In this document: in pieces, positions 8,962 through 18,587 of the stretch
How positions within the stretch are numbered: the stretch's first letter is position 1
Layout: every line of letters begins with the position of its first letter
Origin: Cupriavidus sp. YR651
GTDB taxonomy: Bacteria > Pseudomonadota > Gammaproteobacteria > Burkholderiales > Burkholderiaceae
Direction: 5' to 3'
DNA: 64,000 nucleotides
Assembly (NCBI RefSeq): GCF_900101625.1
Contig: NZ_FMYZ01000002.1
Coordinates: forward strand, 1-64,000
Notes under the pieces: model-generated
What the model was told of the DNA's origin: nothing
Databases searched by the model: none
What the model saw: the letters and a program-made list of their open reading frames with translations, nothing else
Program-made: the position numbers and the translations under genes

Positions 8962-9366
8962 TCAGTACTGCTCCCACGGCAGCCCGTCATGGCGCCAGCC
9001 GTTGAGCGTATTGCGATGCCGCTGTGGGTCGAGATCGCCCTCGAACCCGTGCATCACGTAGTAGACCGTGGTGAAGCCGGCGCCCTCCAGCGCCCGCGCG
9101 GCTGCCGACGAGCGGTTGCCGCTGCGACAGATCAGCAGCACCGGGCGCGCCGATGCATGCCCGGCCAGCTTCTTCACCGCCTGCACAAAGTGCGGATTGA
9201 CCTCCCAGTCCGGGCCGTCATTCCAGGGCACGTTGTGCGCACCCTTGGGGTGGCCGACGAACAGGTATTCCATCTCGCTACGGCAATCGATGAATAGCGC
9301 GTCCGGGGCATTGTCGAGCAGGGCAAGGGCGTCGGCGGGGATCAGATGTTGCATCGGGTGGATCAT
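8962..9366 (-). CDS. Rhodanese-like sulfurtransferase domain protein
   Basis: A single-domain rhodanese of about 134 residues. The active-site loop CRSGNRSS has Cys80, the residue that carries a persulfide in this family, and the preceding [19 protein letters not shown] is a typical rhodanese strand-loop. It is short and cytoplasmic. The physiological sulfur donor and acceptor are unknown. Start is ambiguous between ATG 9366 and ATG 9354; neither has a clear ribosome-binding site. It is divergent from the methionine synthase genes and convergent with the DUF3567 gene. Confidence 0.85.
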   Translation of the reverse strand: MIHPMQHLIPADALALLDNAPDALFIDCRSEMEYLFVGHPKGAHNVPWNDGPDWEVNPHFVQAVKKLAGHASARPVLLICRSGNRSSAAARALEGAGFTTVYYVMHGFEGDLDPQRHRNTLNGWRHDGLPWEQY

Positions 9367-9495
9367 GTACCGGTGAGCGGGGCGGAGGAATGGTGGCGAA
9401 TGCGTCTCCCAGTGTAGGCTTGCGGGCCGGCCGCTGGCAACCGCGAAAAAGGGCCCCAACGCATGCCCTTATCGGCCGCAATGCCTTGATCTACC

Positions 9496-9504
9496 TGATA
9501 AAAT
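9496..9504 (+). promoter_or_regulatory. Possible extended -10 element for metH
   Basis: TGATAAAAT, inside a stretch CCTGATAAAAT that recurs before argS at 18586-18596. It lies 45 bases upstream of the metH start. No convincing -35 box is visible, so this is tentative. Confidence 0.35.
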
Positions 9505-9548
9505 CCCGCTCTTACCTAAAATCCGCAGTCTTTCGCCTGAGCCCCATC

Positions 9549-10622
9549 ATGAGCGCCGCCAACTCCACCCCCGCACGCCCCTATACCCGGGCCGCCAACC
9601 TGCCCCGGCTGCTGCGCGACCGCATCCTGATCCTGGATGGCGCCATGGGGACCATGATCCAGCGCTACAAGCTGACCGAGGCGGACTATCGCGGTACGCG
9701 TTTCGCCGACCACATCATCGACGTGAAGGGCAACAACGAGCTGCTGCTGCTCACGCGTCCGCAAGTCATCAGCGAGATCCACGAGCAATACCTGGCCGCC
9801 GGCGCCGACCTGATCGAAACCAACACGTTCGGGGCGACGGGCGTCGCGCAGGAAGACTACAAGCTGGCCGGGCTGGCGTACGAGATGAACGTCGAGGCTG
9901 CCCGCCTGGCGCGCGCCGCCTGCGACAAGTACAGCACGCCCGAGAAGCCGCGCTTCGTGGCCGGCGCGTTCGGCCCCACGCCCAAGACCGCCAGCATCAG
10001 CCCGGACGTCAACGATCCCGGCGCACGCAATGTCTCGTTCGAGGAGCTGCGCGCCTCGTACTACGAGCAAGGCAAGGGACTGCTCGACGGGGGCGCCGAC
10101 GTGTTCCTGGTCGAGACGATCTTCGACACGCTCAATGCCAAGGCCGCGTTGTTCGCGATCGACCAGTTGTTCGAGGATACCGGCGAGCGCCTGCCCGTGA
10201 TGATCTCCGGCACCGTGACCGACGCGTCGGGCCGCATCCTCTCCGGGCAAACCGTGGAAGCGTTCTGGAACAGCCTGCGTCACGCCAGGCCGATCACGTT
10301 CGGCCTGAACTGCGCGCTCGGTGCCACGCTGATGCGTCCGTACATCGCCGAACTGGCCAAGGTATGCGACGCCGCCGTGTCGTGCTACCCGAATGCCGGC
10401 CTGCCCAACCCGATGAGCGACACGGGCTTCGATGAAACACCGGAGGTGACGTCCTCGCTCGTCGAGGAATTCGCTGCGTCCGGCCTGGTGAACCTGGTGG
10501 GCGGCTGCTGCGGCACTACGCCGGAGCACATCGCCGCCATCGCGAAGCGGGTCGCCGACAAGGCACCGCGCGCCTGGCCCGGCCAGTACCGCGAAGACGA
10601 CGCCCAGCGCCACGCCGCCTGA
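9549..10622 (+). CDS. metH: Methionine synthase, homocysteine-binding (zinc) module as separate protein
   Basis: A 357-residue protein equal to the N-terminal homocysteine S-methyltransferase module of cobalamin-dependent MetH. It carries the opening motif [11 protein letters not shown] and the three zinc-ligand cysteines: C255 in GLNCALGA and C320-C321 in [10 protein letters not shown]. In single-chain MetH this module activates homocysteine for methyl transfer from methylcobalamin. Here it ends after the barrel, and the remaining modules are encoded by the next gene 38 bases downstream. The ATG at 9549 fits the family N-terminus; upstream codons are in frame but unconserved. Confidence 0.92.
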   Translation: MSAANSTPARPYTRAANLPRLLRDRILILDGAMGTMIQRYKLTEADYRGTRFADHIIDVKGNNELLLLTRPQVISEIHEQYLAAGADLIETNTFGATGVAQEDYKLAGLAYEMNVEAARLARAACDKYSTPEKPRFVAGAFGPTPKTASISPDVNDPGARNVSFEELRASYYEQGKGLLDGGADVFLVETIFDTLNAKAALFAIDQLFEDTGERLPVMISGTVTDASGRILSGQTVEAFWNSLRHARPITFGLNCALGATLMRPYIAELAKVCDAAVSCYPNAGLPNPMSDTGFDETPEVTSSLVEEFAASGLVNLVGGCCGTTPEHIAAIAKRVADKAPRAWPGQYREDDAQRHAA

Positions 10623-10660
10623 TCCATCGAGCGCCCCCAGCCCCCAAGACAAGAATTCCC

Positions 10661-13408
10661 ATGAGCCAGCAAAACCTCCCCCCGCGTCCGATGCGCCTGT
10701 CCGGCCTGGAACCCTTCACCATCGATGACGACACGCTGTTCGTCAACGTGGGCGAGCGGACCAACGTCACCGGCTCCAAGGCCTTCGCGCGCATGATCCT
10801 GAACAGCCAGTTCGACGAGGCGCTGGCGGTGGCCCGCCAGCAGGTGGAGAACGGCGCCCAGATCATCGACATCAACATGGACGAGGCGATGCTGGACTCC
10901 AAGGCCGCGATGGTTCGCTTCCTGAACCTGATCGCGTCCGAGCCGGACATCGCGCGCGTGCCGATCATGATCGACTCGTCCAAGTGGGAAGTCATCGAGG
11001 CCGGCCTGCAGTGCGTGCAAGGCAAGCCCGTGGTGAACTCGATCTCGCTCAAGGAGGGCGAGGAGCAATTCCGCCATCACGCCGAACTGATCCGCCGCTA
11101 TGGCGCCGCGAGCGTGGTGATGGCTTTCGACGAGAAGGGCCAGGCCGATACCTTCGCGCGCAAGACCGAGATCTGCAAGCGCAGCTACGACTTCCTGGTG
11201 AACGAGGTCGGCTTCCCGCCCGAGGACATCATCTTCGACCCGAACATCTTCGCGGTGGCCACCGGGATCGAGGAGCACAACAACTACGCGGTGGACTTCA
11301 TCAACGCCACGCGCTGGATCAAGGAGAACCTGCCATACGCCAAGGTGAGCGGCGGCGTCTCCAACGTGTCGTTCTCGTTCCGCGGCAACGACATGGTGCG
11401 CGAGGCCATCCACACCGTGTTCCTGTACCACGCCATCGAAGCCGGCATGGACATGGGCATCGTCAATGCCGGCCAGCTCGGCGTGTACGACCAGCTCGAC
11501 CCCGAGCTGCGCGAGCGGGTGGAAGACGTGGTGCTGAACCGCCGCGACGACGCCACGGACCGCCTGCTGGAGATTGCCGACCGCTTCAAGGGCGGCGCCG
11601 CGAAGAAGGAAGAAAACCTGGCCTGGCGCGGCACACCCGAGCAGCCCGTGACGGTCGGGGCGCGGCTCGCGCACGCGCTGGTGCATGGCATCACCACGTT
11701 CATCGTCGAGGACACCGAGGAAGCGCGCCAGGAGATCGCCGCGCGCGGCGGCCGTCCGATCGAAGTGATCGAAGGCCCGCTGATGGATGGCATGAATGTC
11801 GTGGGCGACCTGTTCGGCGCGGGCAAGATGTTCCTGCCGCAGGTGGTGAAGAGCGCGCGGGTGATGAAGCAGGCCGTGGCGCACCTGCTGCCGTTCATCG
11901 AGGAAGAGAAGCGCCTGCTGGCCGAAGCCGGCGGCGACGTCAGGGCGCGCGGCAAGATCGTGATCGCCACGGTAAAGGGCGATGTGCACGACATCGGCAA
12001 GAACATCGTGTCGGTGGTGCTCCAGTGCAACAACTTCGAAGTGGTCAACATGGGCGTGATGGTCCCGTGCAACGAGATCCTGGCGCGCGCCAAGGTCGAG
12101 GGCGCGGACATCGTCGGCCTGTCCGGGCTGATCACGCCGTCGCTCGAGGAAATGGCCTACGTGGCATCCGAGATGCAGCGTGACGACTACTTCCGCATCA
12201 AGAAGATTCCGCTGCTGATCGGCGGCGCGACCACGTCGCGCGTGCACACGGCCGTGAAGATCGCCCCGAACTATGAAGGCCCGGTGGTGTACGTGCCGGA
12301 CGCTTCGCGATCGGTCAGCGTGGCATCGAGCCTGCTGTCCGACGAAGGCGCGGCCCGCTACCTGGACGAGCTCAAGACGGACTACGACCGCATCCGCACG
12401 CAGCACGCCAGCAAGAAGGCCACGCCGATGGTGACGCTGGCGCAGGCCCGCGCCAACAAGACGCCGTTCGACTGGAGCACGTACGTGCCGCCGAAGCCCA
12501 AGTTCATCGGCCGGCGCGTGTTCCGCAACTACGATCTTTCCGAGCTGGCCAACTACATCGACTGGGGCCCGTTCTTCCAGACGTGGGATCTGGCCGGCAA
12601 ATTCCCGGACATCCTCAATGATGAGATCGTCGGCGAGTCCGCCCGCCGGGTCTTCTCGGATGGCAAGAGCATGCTGGCCCGCCTGATCCAGGGCCGCTGG
12701 CTGTCCGCCAACGGGGTGATGGCACTGCTGCCGGCCAACACCGTCAACGACGACGACATCGAGATCTACACCGACGAATCGCGCAGCCAAGTCGCGCTGA
12801 CGTGGCACAACCTGCGCCAGCAGAGCGAGCGCCCCGTGGTCGATGGCGTGCGTCGTCCCAACCGCTGCCTGGCCGACTTCATCGCGCCGAAGTCGAGTGG
12901 CGTGGCCGACTACATCGGCCTGTTCGCGGTGACGGCCGGCATCGGCGTGGACAAGAAGGAGGCGCAGTTCGAAGCGGATCACGATGACTACAGCGCGATC
13001 ATGCTCAAGTCGCTGGCCGACCGTCTGGCGGAAGCGTTCGCCGAATGCCTGCACGCGCGCGTGCGGACGGACCTGTGGGGCTACGCCGCCGGCGAGTCCC
13101 TGAGCAACGACGAGCTGATCGCCGAGGACTACCGTGGCGTCCGCCCGGCGCCCGGTTATCCGGCTTGCCCCGAGCATACGGTCAAGGCGCCGATGTTCGA
13201 GTATCTCGATGCCACCGAGATCGGCATGGGCATCACCGACGGACTGGCGATGACGCCGGCCGCTTCGGTCAGCGGCTTCTACCTGTCGCATCCCGATGCC
13301 ACGTACTTCAGCGTGGGCAAGATCGGCCAGGACCAGCTGGAAGACATGGTGGCCCGTCGCGGCGAAGATCGCGCGACGATGGAGCGGGCGCTCGCACCGA
13401 ACCTGTAA
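10661..13408 (+). CDS. metH: Methionine synthase, folate-, cobalamin- and reactivation modules
   Basis: A 915-residue protein containing the rest of cobalamin-dependent methionine synthase. The pterin-binding barrel is at about 15-300 ([15 protein letters not shown], then DINMDEAML). The cobalamin cap and Rossmann modules are at about 320-560, with cobalt-ligand His443 in GDVHDIGKN. The S-adenosylmethionine reactivation domain occupies the C-terminus, with [13 protein letters not shown]. It transfers the methyl group of methyltetrahydrofolate to homocysteine bound by the preceding gene product. The split is a known arrangement in Ralstonia/Burkholderia relatives. No cobalamin riboswitch is apparent upstream. 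Confidence 0.94.
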   Translation: MSQQNLPPRPMRLSGLEPFTIDDDTLFVNVGERTNVTGSKAFARMILNSQFDEALAVARQQVENGAQIIDINMDEAMLDSKAAMVRFLNLIASEPDIARVPIMIDSSKWEVIEAGLQCVQGKPVVNSISLKEGEEQFRHHAELIRRYGAASVVMAFDEKGQADTFARKTEICKRSYDFLVNEVGFPPEDIIFDPNIFAVATGIEEHNNYAVDFINATRWIKENLPYAKVSGGVSNVSFSFRGNDMVREAIHTVFLYHAIEAGMDMGIVNAGQLGVYDQLDPELRERVEDVVLNRRDDATDRLLEIADRFKGGAAKKEENLAWRGTPEQPVTVGARLAHALVHGITTFIVEDTEEARQEIAARGGRPIEVIEGPLMDGMNVVGDLFGAGKMFLPQVVKSARVMKQAVAHLLPFIEEEKRLLAEAGGDVRARGKIVIATVKGDVHDIGKNIVSVVLQCNNFEVVNMGVMVPCNEILARAKVEGADIVGLSGLITPSLEEMAYVASEMQRDDYFRIKKIPLLIGGATTSRVHTAVKIAPNYEGPVVYVPDASRSVSVASSLLSDEGAARYLDELKTDYDRIRTQHASKKATPMVTLAQARANKTPFDWSTYVPPKPKFIGRRVFRNYDLSELANYIDWGPFFQTWDLAGKFPDILNDEIVGESARRVFSDGKSMLARLIQGRWLSANGVMALLPANTVNDDDIEIYTDESRSQVALTWHNLRQQSERPVVDGVRRPNRCLADFIAPKSSGVADYIGLFAVTAGIGVDKKEAQFEADHDDYSAIMLKSLADRLAEAFAECLHARVRTDLWGYAAGESLSNDELIAEDYRGVRPAPGYPACPEHTVKAPMFEYLDATEIGMGITDGLAMTPAASVSGFYLSHPDATYFSVGKIGQDQLEDMVARRGEDRATMERALAPNL

Positions 13409-13625
13409 CGATGTGCAATGGCCGGCGCGCTGCTTGCGGGCAGTGGTCCGGCCGCTGCGGCGGGTGCCACGGCCGTTGATGCGTAAGGGAATTCGCGCGG
13501 CCACGCGGGCAGCGATGAGCCACATCGCACCCCGATGACAGGTGCACGGCGCACTCACTACTGCTTACAGGGCATTACAAGTGCTCACAGACCGGGTAGC
13601 AGGGACTCCATAGACTGAGCCTCAG

Positions 13626-13677
13626 TTCACGTGACACCGCGTGAATGCCGCGGCGAATGTTTCGCCGCGGAGCATTC
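13626..13677 (+). promoter_or_regulatory. Two consecutive stem-loops ahead of a small exported-protein gene
   Basis: The first hairpin has arms TTCACG (13626-13631) and CGTGAA (13640-13645). The second, partly overlapping, pairs GAATGCCGCGGCGAA (13643-13657) with TTCGCCGCG then GCATTC (13661-13677) across a 3-base loop and a 2-base bulge. They share bases 13643-13645, so they cannot both form completely. The ribosome-binding site AGGAG begins 7 bases after the second stem. Confidence 0.45.
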
Positions 13678-13696
13678 CAGAAAAGGAGTCTCTTCC

Positions 13697-14062
13697 ATGA
13701 ACAAACTGCTGATCTCCCTGTCCGCCCTGTCGATCGCCGCCGCTTCCTCGCTTGCGATGGCGCAAGGAACTGGCGCGACCGCCGGCACGCAAGCCGGCGT
13801 GGGCGCCGCCGTGACCGCGCCGGGTGCGCAGTCCGGTGTCAACGCAGGGGTCAACACGTCGGGCGGGCTGAGCACCCAGGGTGCCGCCGCCACGCCGTCC
13901 GCCGCGGACGCCAAGGCCGATGCCGGCGCCCAGGCCGACAGCAAGGCGAAGAGCAAGCACAGCAGCCATGCCAAGGCCAAGTCGAAGAAGGGCGATGCCA
14001 AGGACGGCGTGACGCCGCTCGGCGCCAGCGGCGGCGCGGATGCCGGTGCCAAGATCCAGTAA
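13697..14062 (+). CDS. Small exported Ala/Gly/Lys-rich protein
   Basis: A 121-residue protein with a clear signal peptide (MNKLLISLSALSIAAASSLAMAQ, cleavage likely after ALAMA-Q near 22). The mature part is low complexity: Gly/Ala/Thr-rich to about residue 75, then a Lys/Ser/Ala-rich stretch with two histidines (KSKHSSHAKAKSKK). It is probably periplasmic and natively unfolded. I do not recognise the family. AGGAG at 13684-13688 supports the start, strong stem-loops lie just upstream, and a terminator follows at 14116, so it is transcribed alone. Confidence 0.75.
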   Translation: MNKLLISLSALSIAAASSLAMAQGTGATAGTQAGVGAAVTAPGAQSGVNAGVNTSGGLSTQGAAATPSAADAKADAGAQADSKAKSKHSSHAKAKSKKGDAKDGVTPLGASGGADAGAKIQ

Positions 14063-14115
14063 CGATTCCATCGTTCCGATCGACGGCCCCCTCCAGGCCG
14101 CCTCGACAAACCGGG

Positions 14116-14142
14116 AAACGGGCGCTTCGGCGCCCGTTTTTT
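14116..14142 (+). terminator. Rho-independent terminator
   Basis: Ten-base stem AAACGGGCGC / GCGCCCGTTT with a TTCG tetraloop and a T run to 14142. It ends the small exported-protein gene. Confidence 0.9.
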
Positions 14143-14350
14143 CATGCCGCCGCCGACGTGGCGCAATGCAGCAATGCGCAGCGTCCCGCTCCGCGCCGAT
14201 GGCCGCCTGCAAGCCGCATCCGACTGTCGCCGTGGCGCGTCATGTCAGCGCGACACCGACATATTTGGCGCGAGGGCGGCACTACAATGCAGGAAACCGG
14301 CCCGGACCGTGCAGCGACATGCGGGCCGCACCCTCACCGTGGAGACACCG

Positions 14351-14983
14351 ATGATCCGCGTCTTGATCGCCGACGATCATGAGATCGTTCGCGCCGGTCT
14401 GCGCCAGTTCATTTCAGAGGAACCCGACATCAAGGTGACGGGCGAAGCCGCCAGTGGCGACGAAGTGATGGCGCAGTTGCGCGACAGCGAGTTCGATGTC
14501 CTCGTGCTCGATATTTCCATGCCGGACCGCAATGGCATCGATGTGCTCAAGCTCATCCGGCAGCGCTTGCCCAATCTGCCGGTGCTGATCCTCTCGACCT
14601 ATCCGGAAGACCAGTACGCGATCAACCTGATCCGTGCAGGCGCGTCCGGCTATCTGACCAAGGAGTCCGCGCCGGAGGACCTCGTCAAGGCGATCCGCAC
14701 CGTGGCCCAGGGCCGTCGCTACGTCAGCCCCACGGTGGCGGACCTGCTGATCGGCGGTCTGGACAAGCCGACCGAGCAACCGGTGCACCAGACGCTTTCC
14801 GAACGCGAGTTCCAGATCTTCTGCAAGCTGTCGCGCGGCCAGTCGGTATCGGTGATCGCGGACGAGCTTTTCCTGAGCGTGAAGACCGTGAGCACCTATC
14901 GCTCGAGGATCCTGGAGAAAATGGGCATGAAGACCAACGCCGACCTGACCTACTACGCTATCAAGAATGGCCTGGTCGAATAG
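14351..14983 (+). CDS. NarL/FixJ-type response regulator
   Basis: A 210-residue two-component regulator. The receiver domain (1-120) has the acidic pocket DDH at 8-10, phospho-acceptor Asp54 (LVLDISMPD) and the conserved Lys in LTKES. The LuxR-type helix-turn-helix is at about 145-205 (LSEREFQIFCKLSRG, VSVIADELFLSVKTVSTYRSRI). It resembles the GacA/UvrY group. A receiver-only gene follows immediately, and a CHASE3 histidine kinase faces both from the opposite strand, so the three probably form one signalling set. The ATG at 14351 begins the conserved receiver. Confidence 0.9.
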   Translation: MIRVLIADDHEIVRAGLRQFISEEPDIKVTGEAASGDEVMAQLRDSEFDVLVLDISMPDRNGIDVLKLIRQRLPNLPVLILSTYPEDQYAINLIRAGASGYLTKESAPEDLVKAIRTVAQGRRYVSPTVADLLIGGLDKPTEQPVHQTLSEREFQIFCKLSRGQSVSVIADELFLSVKTVSTYRSRILEKMGMKTNADLTYYAIKNGLVE

Positions 14984-15035
14984 GAATGGTCTGACTCCCT
15001 CGCAAAACCCATTCGTCAGTCCGCCCCCTCACACC

Positions 15036-15443
15036 ATGCCGGAGCAAGCCACGGCCTCCCCGAACCGATCGCTGCGCGTCCTCCTGATCGAGGACTCCGC
15101 AGTATTGCGGGGTATGCTCCTGGAGTACCTGACGGCGTTCCCGTTCGTGGAAACGGTGGACTGGGCTGATACGGAAAGCATGGCGCTGCGGCTGGCCACG
15201 GATGGCCATTACCACGTGGTGATCGTCGACCTGCAACTGCGCCAGGGTAATGGCATCAACGTGCTGCGGGAGATGCAGCGCGCCGGGCTGTCCGGAATCC
15301 GCATCGTGTACACGAACCACGCCCAGGTATCGATGTACCGCCGCCAATGCGCGGAGGCGGGCGCGGACTACTTCTTCGACAAGTCGCTCGAGCTGGAACA
15401 AGTGTTCCGGGTCATCGAGGACTACGCCACCTCGGCGTCATAG
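15036..15443 (+). CDS. Stand-alone receiver-domain protein
   Basis: A 135-residue single receiver domain without an output domain. Acidic residues E19-D20 precede phospho-acceptor Asp65 (VVIVDLQLRQGNG), and the conserved Thr/Lys side is represented by YTNHAQ and FFDKSLE. Single receivers act as phosphate sinks, relays or allosteric partners. It lies 52 bases after the NarL-type regulator and converges on the histidine kinase gene, whose stop is 23 bases away. ATG 15036 is preferred; an in-frame ATG at 14967 would overlap the preceding gene. Confidence 0.85.
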   Translation: MPEQATASPNRSLRVLLIEDSAVLRGMLLEYLTAFPFVETVDWADTESMALRLATDGHYHVVIVDLQLRQGNGINVLREMQRAGLSGIRIVYTNHAQVSMYRRQCAEAGADYFFDKSLELEQVFRVIEDYATSAS

Positions 15444-15466
15444 CGACGCCACCCCCTTCGCCTTCA

Positions 15467-16885
15467 TCACACCTCGGTGTCTTCCGGCGGTGCCAGCACG
15501 CTGGTCGTGAGCGGCACTTCGATCCGCACCTCCACGCCCTCGCCGGGTGCCGAGTCGATGTGCATGGTGCCGCCCAGCGCCAGCACGCGTTGCTCCATGC
15601 CCAGCAGGCCGTGATGGCCGGCGATGCTGCCGGCTTCGAAATCGGGAGGCAACCCCTTGCCGTCGTCGCGGATGGTCAGCGTCAGGTGGTGGCCGGTGTG
15701 TGCCAGGCTGACCGAGACATGCACGGCCTCCGCGTACTTGCTGGCATTGGTCAGCGATTCCTGCACGATGCGGTATAGCGCGATGGCGGCGCTGTCGCGC
15801 AATTGCGGCAGCGTCTCCGGGACGTTCACTTTCATTTCCCACTGGTTGCGCGTGCCCACGTCCTCTACCAGCTGGAGAATGGCCTCGCGCAGGCCCAGGT
15901 TCAGCAGCACGGTCGGGCGCAGGTCCTCGATCAGCCGGCGCTTGATCTGGATGCCCTGGTCGACGTGCAGCATCACGCGGGTCAACTTGTCGCGCGCCTC
16001 CGGATGATTCTCCTGCACGCGCATGCGCACCCAGTGCAGGTCGAGCTTGATGGCGGTCAGGATGGCGCCCAGTTCATCGTGCAACTCGCGCGCCAGCCGG
16101 GTCTTCTCGTCTTCGGTCACGCGTTGCAAGTGCGCGGCCAGCGCGGACAGCTGGCGGGTGCGGGAGCGCACCTTGCGGTCCAGCCGGGCGCTTTCCTCTT
16201 CCAGCTGGGTGCGGGCGGCCTCGGCCATCGACATCCGGCGCGCATGTCCCAGCCCCACCGTGACCAGCAGCAGGATGTTGATGGCTGTCAGCAGCCCGAT
16301 GCCGTAGCGCGAAAGCTGGAGATCGTGCTCGGCGGCTTCCAGGTTGTGGGTCACCGTGCCGGATTCGCGCGCCTGCAGTTGCTCCAGCCCGCGCCGGGCG
16401 CTTTCCATGGTTTGCCGGCCGAAGTCCGTGCGAATCAGGTCCATCGCCACTTCGACGTCGCGTTTACCGTAGACCAGCGTCAGCGCCATCTCGTTGAGCT
16501 TGCGCGTGACGAACTGCGACGCCTCGCCAAACTGCCGCAGGCCCTCGGGATCGTTGGCGTAGTGCTGGCGGATCCGTGCCATCAGCTCGTTGATGTGGGG
16601 GAGCGCCTTGTAGTACGGATCCAGGTAGCTGTCCTTGCCGGTCAGGAGGAAGCCGCGCTGGCCAGCTTCCGCATTGACGAGTTCGCCGACCAGCGCTCCG
16701 AGATCGCTTTGCAGTTGCTGGGAGCGGATGGCCTCGGTGTAGCCGGCGCGCAGGCGCAGGTTGCCCGTCTCGGAGGCGATCAGCACCGCCAGCGTCAGCA
16801 CGATGCCGCCTGCAAGCAGCAGGGTGTTCCGGAGCAGGAGGGAATGCTTGGCCATGAGGAGTACCGGTTTCTGGCGTGCGGCCAT
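15467..16885 (-). CDS. CHASE3 sensor histidine kinase (NarX/HisKA_3 type)
   Basis: A 472-residue membrane kinase. A first membrane helix (about 19-38) and second (about 195-213) bracket a periplasmic CHASE3-like domain containing NAEAGQRGFLLTGKDSYL (71-88). A cytoplasmic coiled coil leads to the HisKA_3 dimerisation domain with phosphorylated His269 (ARELHDELGAILTAIKLDL). The ATPase domain has the N box (VQESLTNASKYA), DDGKG and GLLGMEQR motifs. HisKA_3 kinases pair with NarL-type regulators, matching the convergent regulator at 14351. The signal is unknown. An alternative ATG at 16855 would shorten the N-terminus by 10 residues. Confidence 0.9.
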   Translation of the reverse strand: MAARQKPVLLMAKHSLLLRNTLLLAGGIVLTLAVLIASETGNLRLRAGYTEAIRSQQLQSDLGALVGELVNAEAGQRGFLLTGKDSYLDPYYKALPHINELMARIRQHYANDPEGLRQFGEASQFVTRKLNEMALTLVYGKRDVEVAMDLIRTDFGRQTMESARRGLEQLQARESGTVTHNLEAAEHDLQLSRYGIGLLTAINILLLVTVGLGHARRMSMAEAARTQLEEESARLDRKVRSRTRQLSALAAHLQRVTEDEKTRLARELHDELGAILTAIKLDLHWVRMRVQENHPEARDKLTRVMLHVDQGIQIKRRLIEDLRPTVLLNLGLREAILQLVEDVGTRNQWEMKVNVPETLPQLRDSAAIALYRIVQESLTNASKYAEAVHVSVSLAHTGHHLTLTIRDDGKGLPPDFEAGSIAGHHGLLGMEQRVLALGGTMHIDSAPGEGVEVRIEVPLTTSVLAPPEDTEV

Positions 16886-17108
16886 GGAATCACATCGTCA
16901 TTGCGGGGTCAATCGTACCGGGCGCGGCGGGCCGGCGCACCCGGCGTGGAGCGATGCGCGTTGTAGGACTCGGCTGACACGGGAATCGGTGTGGTTTCGG
17001 TACTGCCTGCCGGGGACGGACCCTAGGATGAGGCTATGAGCTTGCGCACCGTGGCGCAAGCCGGACGCACCACCCGCCGGTGCGCCCGCTAACCTCGGGA
17101 GACTGGCC

Positions 17109-17276
17109 ATGCTGCACTACGCACTCGTTTTCTTCATCGTCGCCCTGATCGCCGCGATCTTCGGCTTTGGCGGTATTGCCGCCGGCGCCGTGGAAATCGC
17201 GAAGATCCTGTTCTTCATCTTCCTGATCGTGGCGCTGGTGACCTTCGTCATGGGCCTGCTCCGTCGAGGACGATAG
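17109..17276 (+). CDS. DUF1328 family small membrane protein
   Basis: A 55-residue, strongly hydrophobic protein ([20 protein letters not shown] at the start) with two membrane segments, ending in LLRRGR. The sequence matches the DUF1328/YtjA family. A GGGAG ribosome-binding site (17097-17101) supports the start. In many proteobacteria such genes are general-stress induced next to DUF883/ElaB-type genes, as here; that regulatory link is inference. A hairpin with arms GCTTGCGC/GCGCAAGC (17040-17061) lies in the upstream region. Confidence 0.85.
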   Translation: MLHYALVFFIVALIAAIFGFGGIAAGAVEIAKILFFIFLIVALVTFVMGLLRRGR

Positions 17277-17384
17277 GGAGCGCGGCGACCCGCATCCGCC
17301 CGCCGGGGGGAGTTGACTGGCAGCAGTGCTGCCAGTGGGCCTCGCTTTGCTTCGCGGGCCTCACATCCGAATAGAGGAGTACCT

Positions 17385-17813
17385 ATGCTCACGCAGAACC
17401 CCAAAGTCCGGAAGGAAATCAATCATCTGCACGACAACGCCGACGCGGCCGTACGGCAGATCAAACATGCCGCCCGCGATACCCGCGATGCCGCGCGCGA
17501 CGCCGCCGGTCCGGTATCTGACGAAGTACGCGCGCTGATCGCCCAGCTCCAGCAGACGATCGATGTGCTGGCACACGAAGGATCGGCGGAAAGCATGGCC
17601 GCCGGCCGCCGCCTGCGCATGCGCGCCCAGGACATGGCGGACCGCGTGCGTGCGCGCGGCGCCGACGGGATGCACTGGGCGCGCGACCAGGTGGACGTGG
17701 CCGTGGATCACGGTCGTCAACGCGTGGTGGATTCGCCGCTGAAGGCCGTGGGACTGGCCGCGCTGGCAGGTGCCTTCATCGGTCTGCTGCTGGCCGGCCG
17801 CCGGGGCGAGTAG
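17385..17813 (+). CDS. DUF883 (ElaB/YqjD/CsbD-like) membrane-anchored protein
   Basis: A 142-residue protein with a long charged helical region (about 8-110, rich in Ala/Arg/Asp) and one C-terminal membrane helix (AVGLAALAGAFIGLLLAGRR). This matches ElaB/YqjD/DUF883 proteins, which in Escherichia coli are tail-anchored inner-membrane proteins that bind stationary-phase ribosomes. GAGGAG lies 9 bases before the ATG. It follows the DUF1328 gene by 108 bases and ends at a strong terminator. Confidence 0.85.
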   Translation: MLTQNPKVRKEINHLHDNADAAVRQIKHAARDTRDAARDAAGPVSDEVRALIAQLQQTIDVLAHEGSAESMAAGRRLRMRAQDMADRVRARGADGMHWARDQVDVAVDHGRQRVVDSPLKAVGLAALAGAFIGLLLAGRRGE

Positions 17814-18193
17814 CCGTTTTCCGTCGACGATCTCCGTCGCATCAACCGTTTTTCGCTTTACCCCTGTAGCAGAACCCCCTTTCCGGATATCTCCCTGGTC
17901 CGGGACGCCCGGTCACCCTAACACGGCGACCGGGCTTTTTTTTGCGCGCGCCGGCCCCGATCCCCAAGGCGAGGGCTGACGGCTTCCATCGGCTTTCCGG
18001 CAATGGGCGAGGCGCGGGAATCGGGTGGAAAACGGGCAGGATGCCCGGCGGGGTCAGACGGGGCTGGGAGGGGGAGGCGGCTGGGCGGGGCTGGCGCGCC
18101 GGAGACCCGGCGCGGGGATAGTAGGGGGGCAGGCGCCGCACAACGCGACGCATAGGGGCGCCGCTTAAGGCGACGCCCGGATCGGTCAGCGGG
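17814..18193. other. Intergenic region, 380 bases
   Basis: It contains the terminator at 17907-17943 and then a G-rich stretch (about 18000-18130) with no convincing gene, RNA or repeat. It separates the DUF883 gene from the convergent DUF1840 gene. Confidence 0.6.
17907..17943 (+). terminator. Rho-independent terminator after DUF883 gene
   Basis: Stem GCCCGGTC (17907-17914) / GACCGGGC (17928-17935) followed by eight consecutive T. Confidence 0.88.
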
Positions 18194-18514
18194 TCAGACG
18201 CCCCACATCACGTCGGTGCCTTCCTTCTGCGAGGCGCGCAACATGTCGAGGAACGGGTAGGCGCGCTGGCCAAGGTGCAGCGGCTCTTCCTCCTGATCGT
18301 CATCCTTGCCGGGATGGACGGAGGTGTCGGCAGGGTGAACCTTCCTGGCGTCCTGGACGGCGGCTTCCAGCTTCTGGATGGCGCGCGGCAGCTCTTCGGT
18401 TGTGATCACCCCGCGTTCGCCCAGATGCTTGCCGATGATGCCAAGCAGCGTCATGGCAAGATCCTTCATCATGATCAGGTCTTGCGCCGCGTGGGATTTG
18501 AAGGTGATCAGCAT
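18194..18514 (-). CDS. DUF1840 family protein
   Basis: A 106-residue soluble protein (MLITFKSHAAQDLIMMKDLA at the start) matching the DUF1840 family. The N-terminal half is helical with a Met-rich strand; the middle is charged (GKDDDQEEE) and the end (AYPFLDMLRASQKEG) is conserved-looking. Function is unknown. The ATG at 18514 has AAAGGAAA upstream; a longer in-frame start at 18556 lacks support. It is divergent from argS with 209 bases between. Confidence 0.82.
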   Translation of the reverse strand: MLITFKSHAAQDLIMMKDLAMTLLGIIGKHLGERGVITTEELPRAIQKLEAAVQDARKVHPADTSVHPGKDDDQEEEPLHLGQRAYPFLDMLRASQKEGTDVMWGV

Positions 18515-18587
18515 GATGTTTCCTTTCACGAGTGGCGATACCCGCGCGCGAAGCACACGAGTCGTCGCATGATGTCAGCATAGCACC

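Noticed and set aside
9367-9548. Possible cobalamin riboswitch before metH
   Set aside because: No B12-box-like sequence or multi-branched structure could be recognised in the 182-base gap.
10385-13558. Long open frame on the minus strand opposite both metH genes (over 1000 codons)
   Set aside because: It lies antisense to clearly recognisable methionine synthase modules; its product has low-complexity Arg/His/Val-rich composition typical of GC-rich shadow frames.
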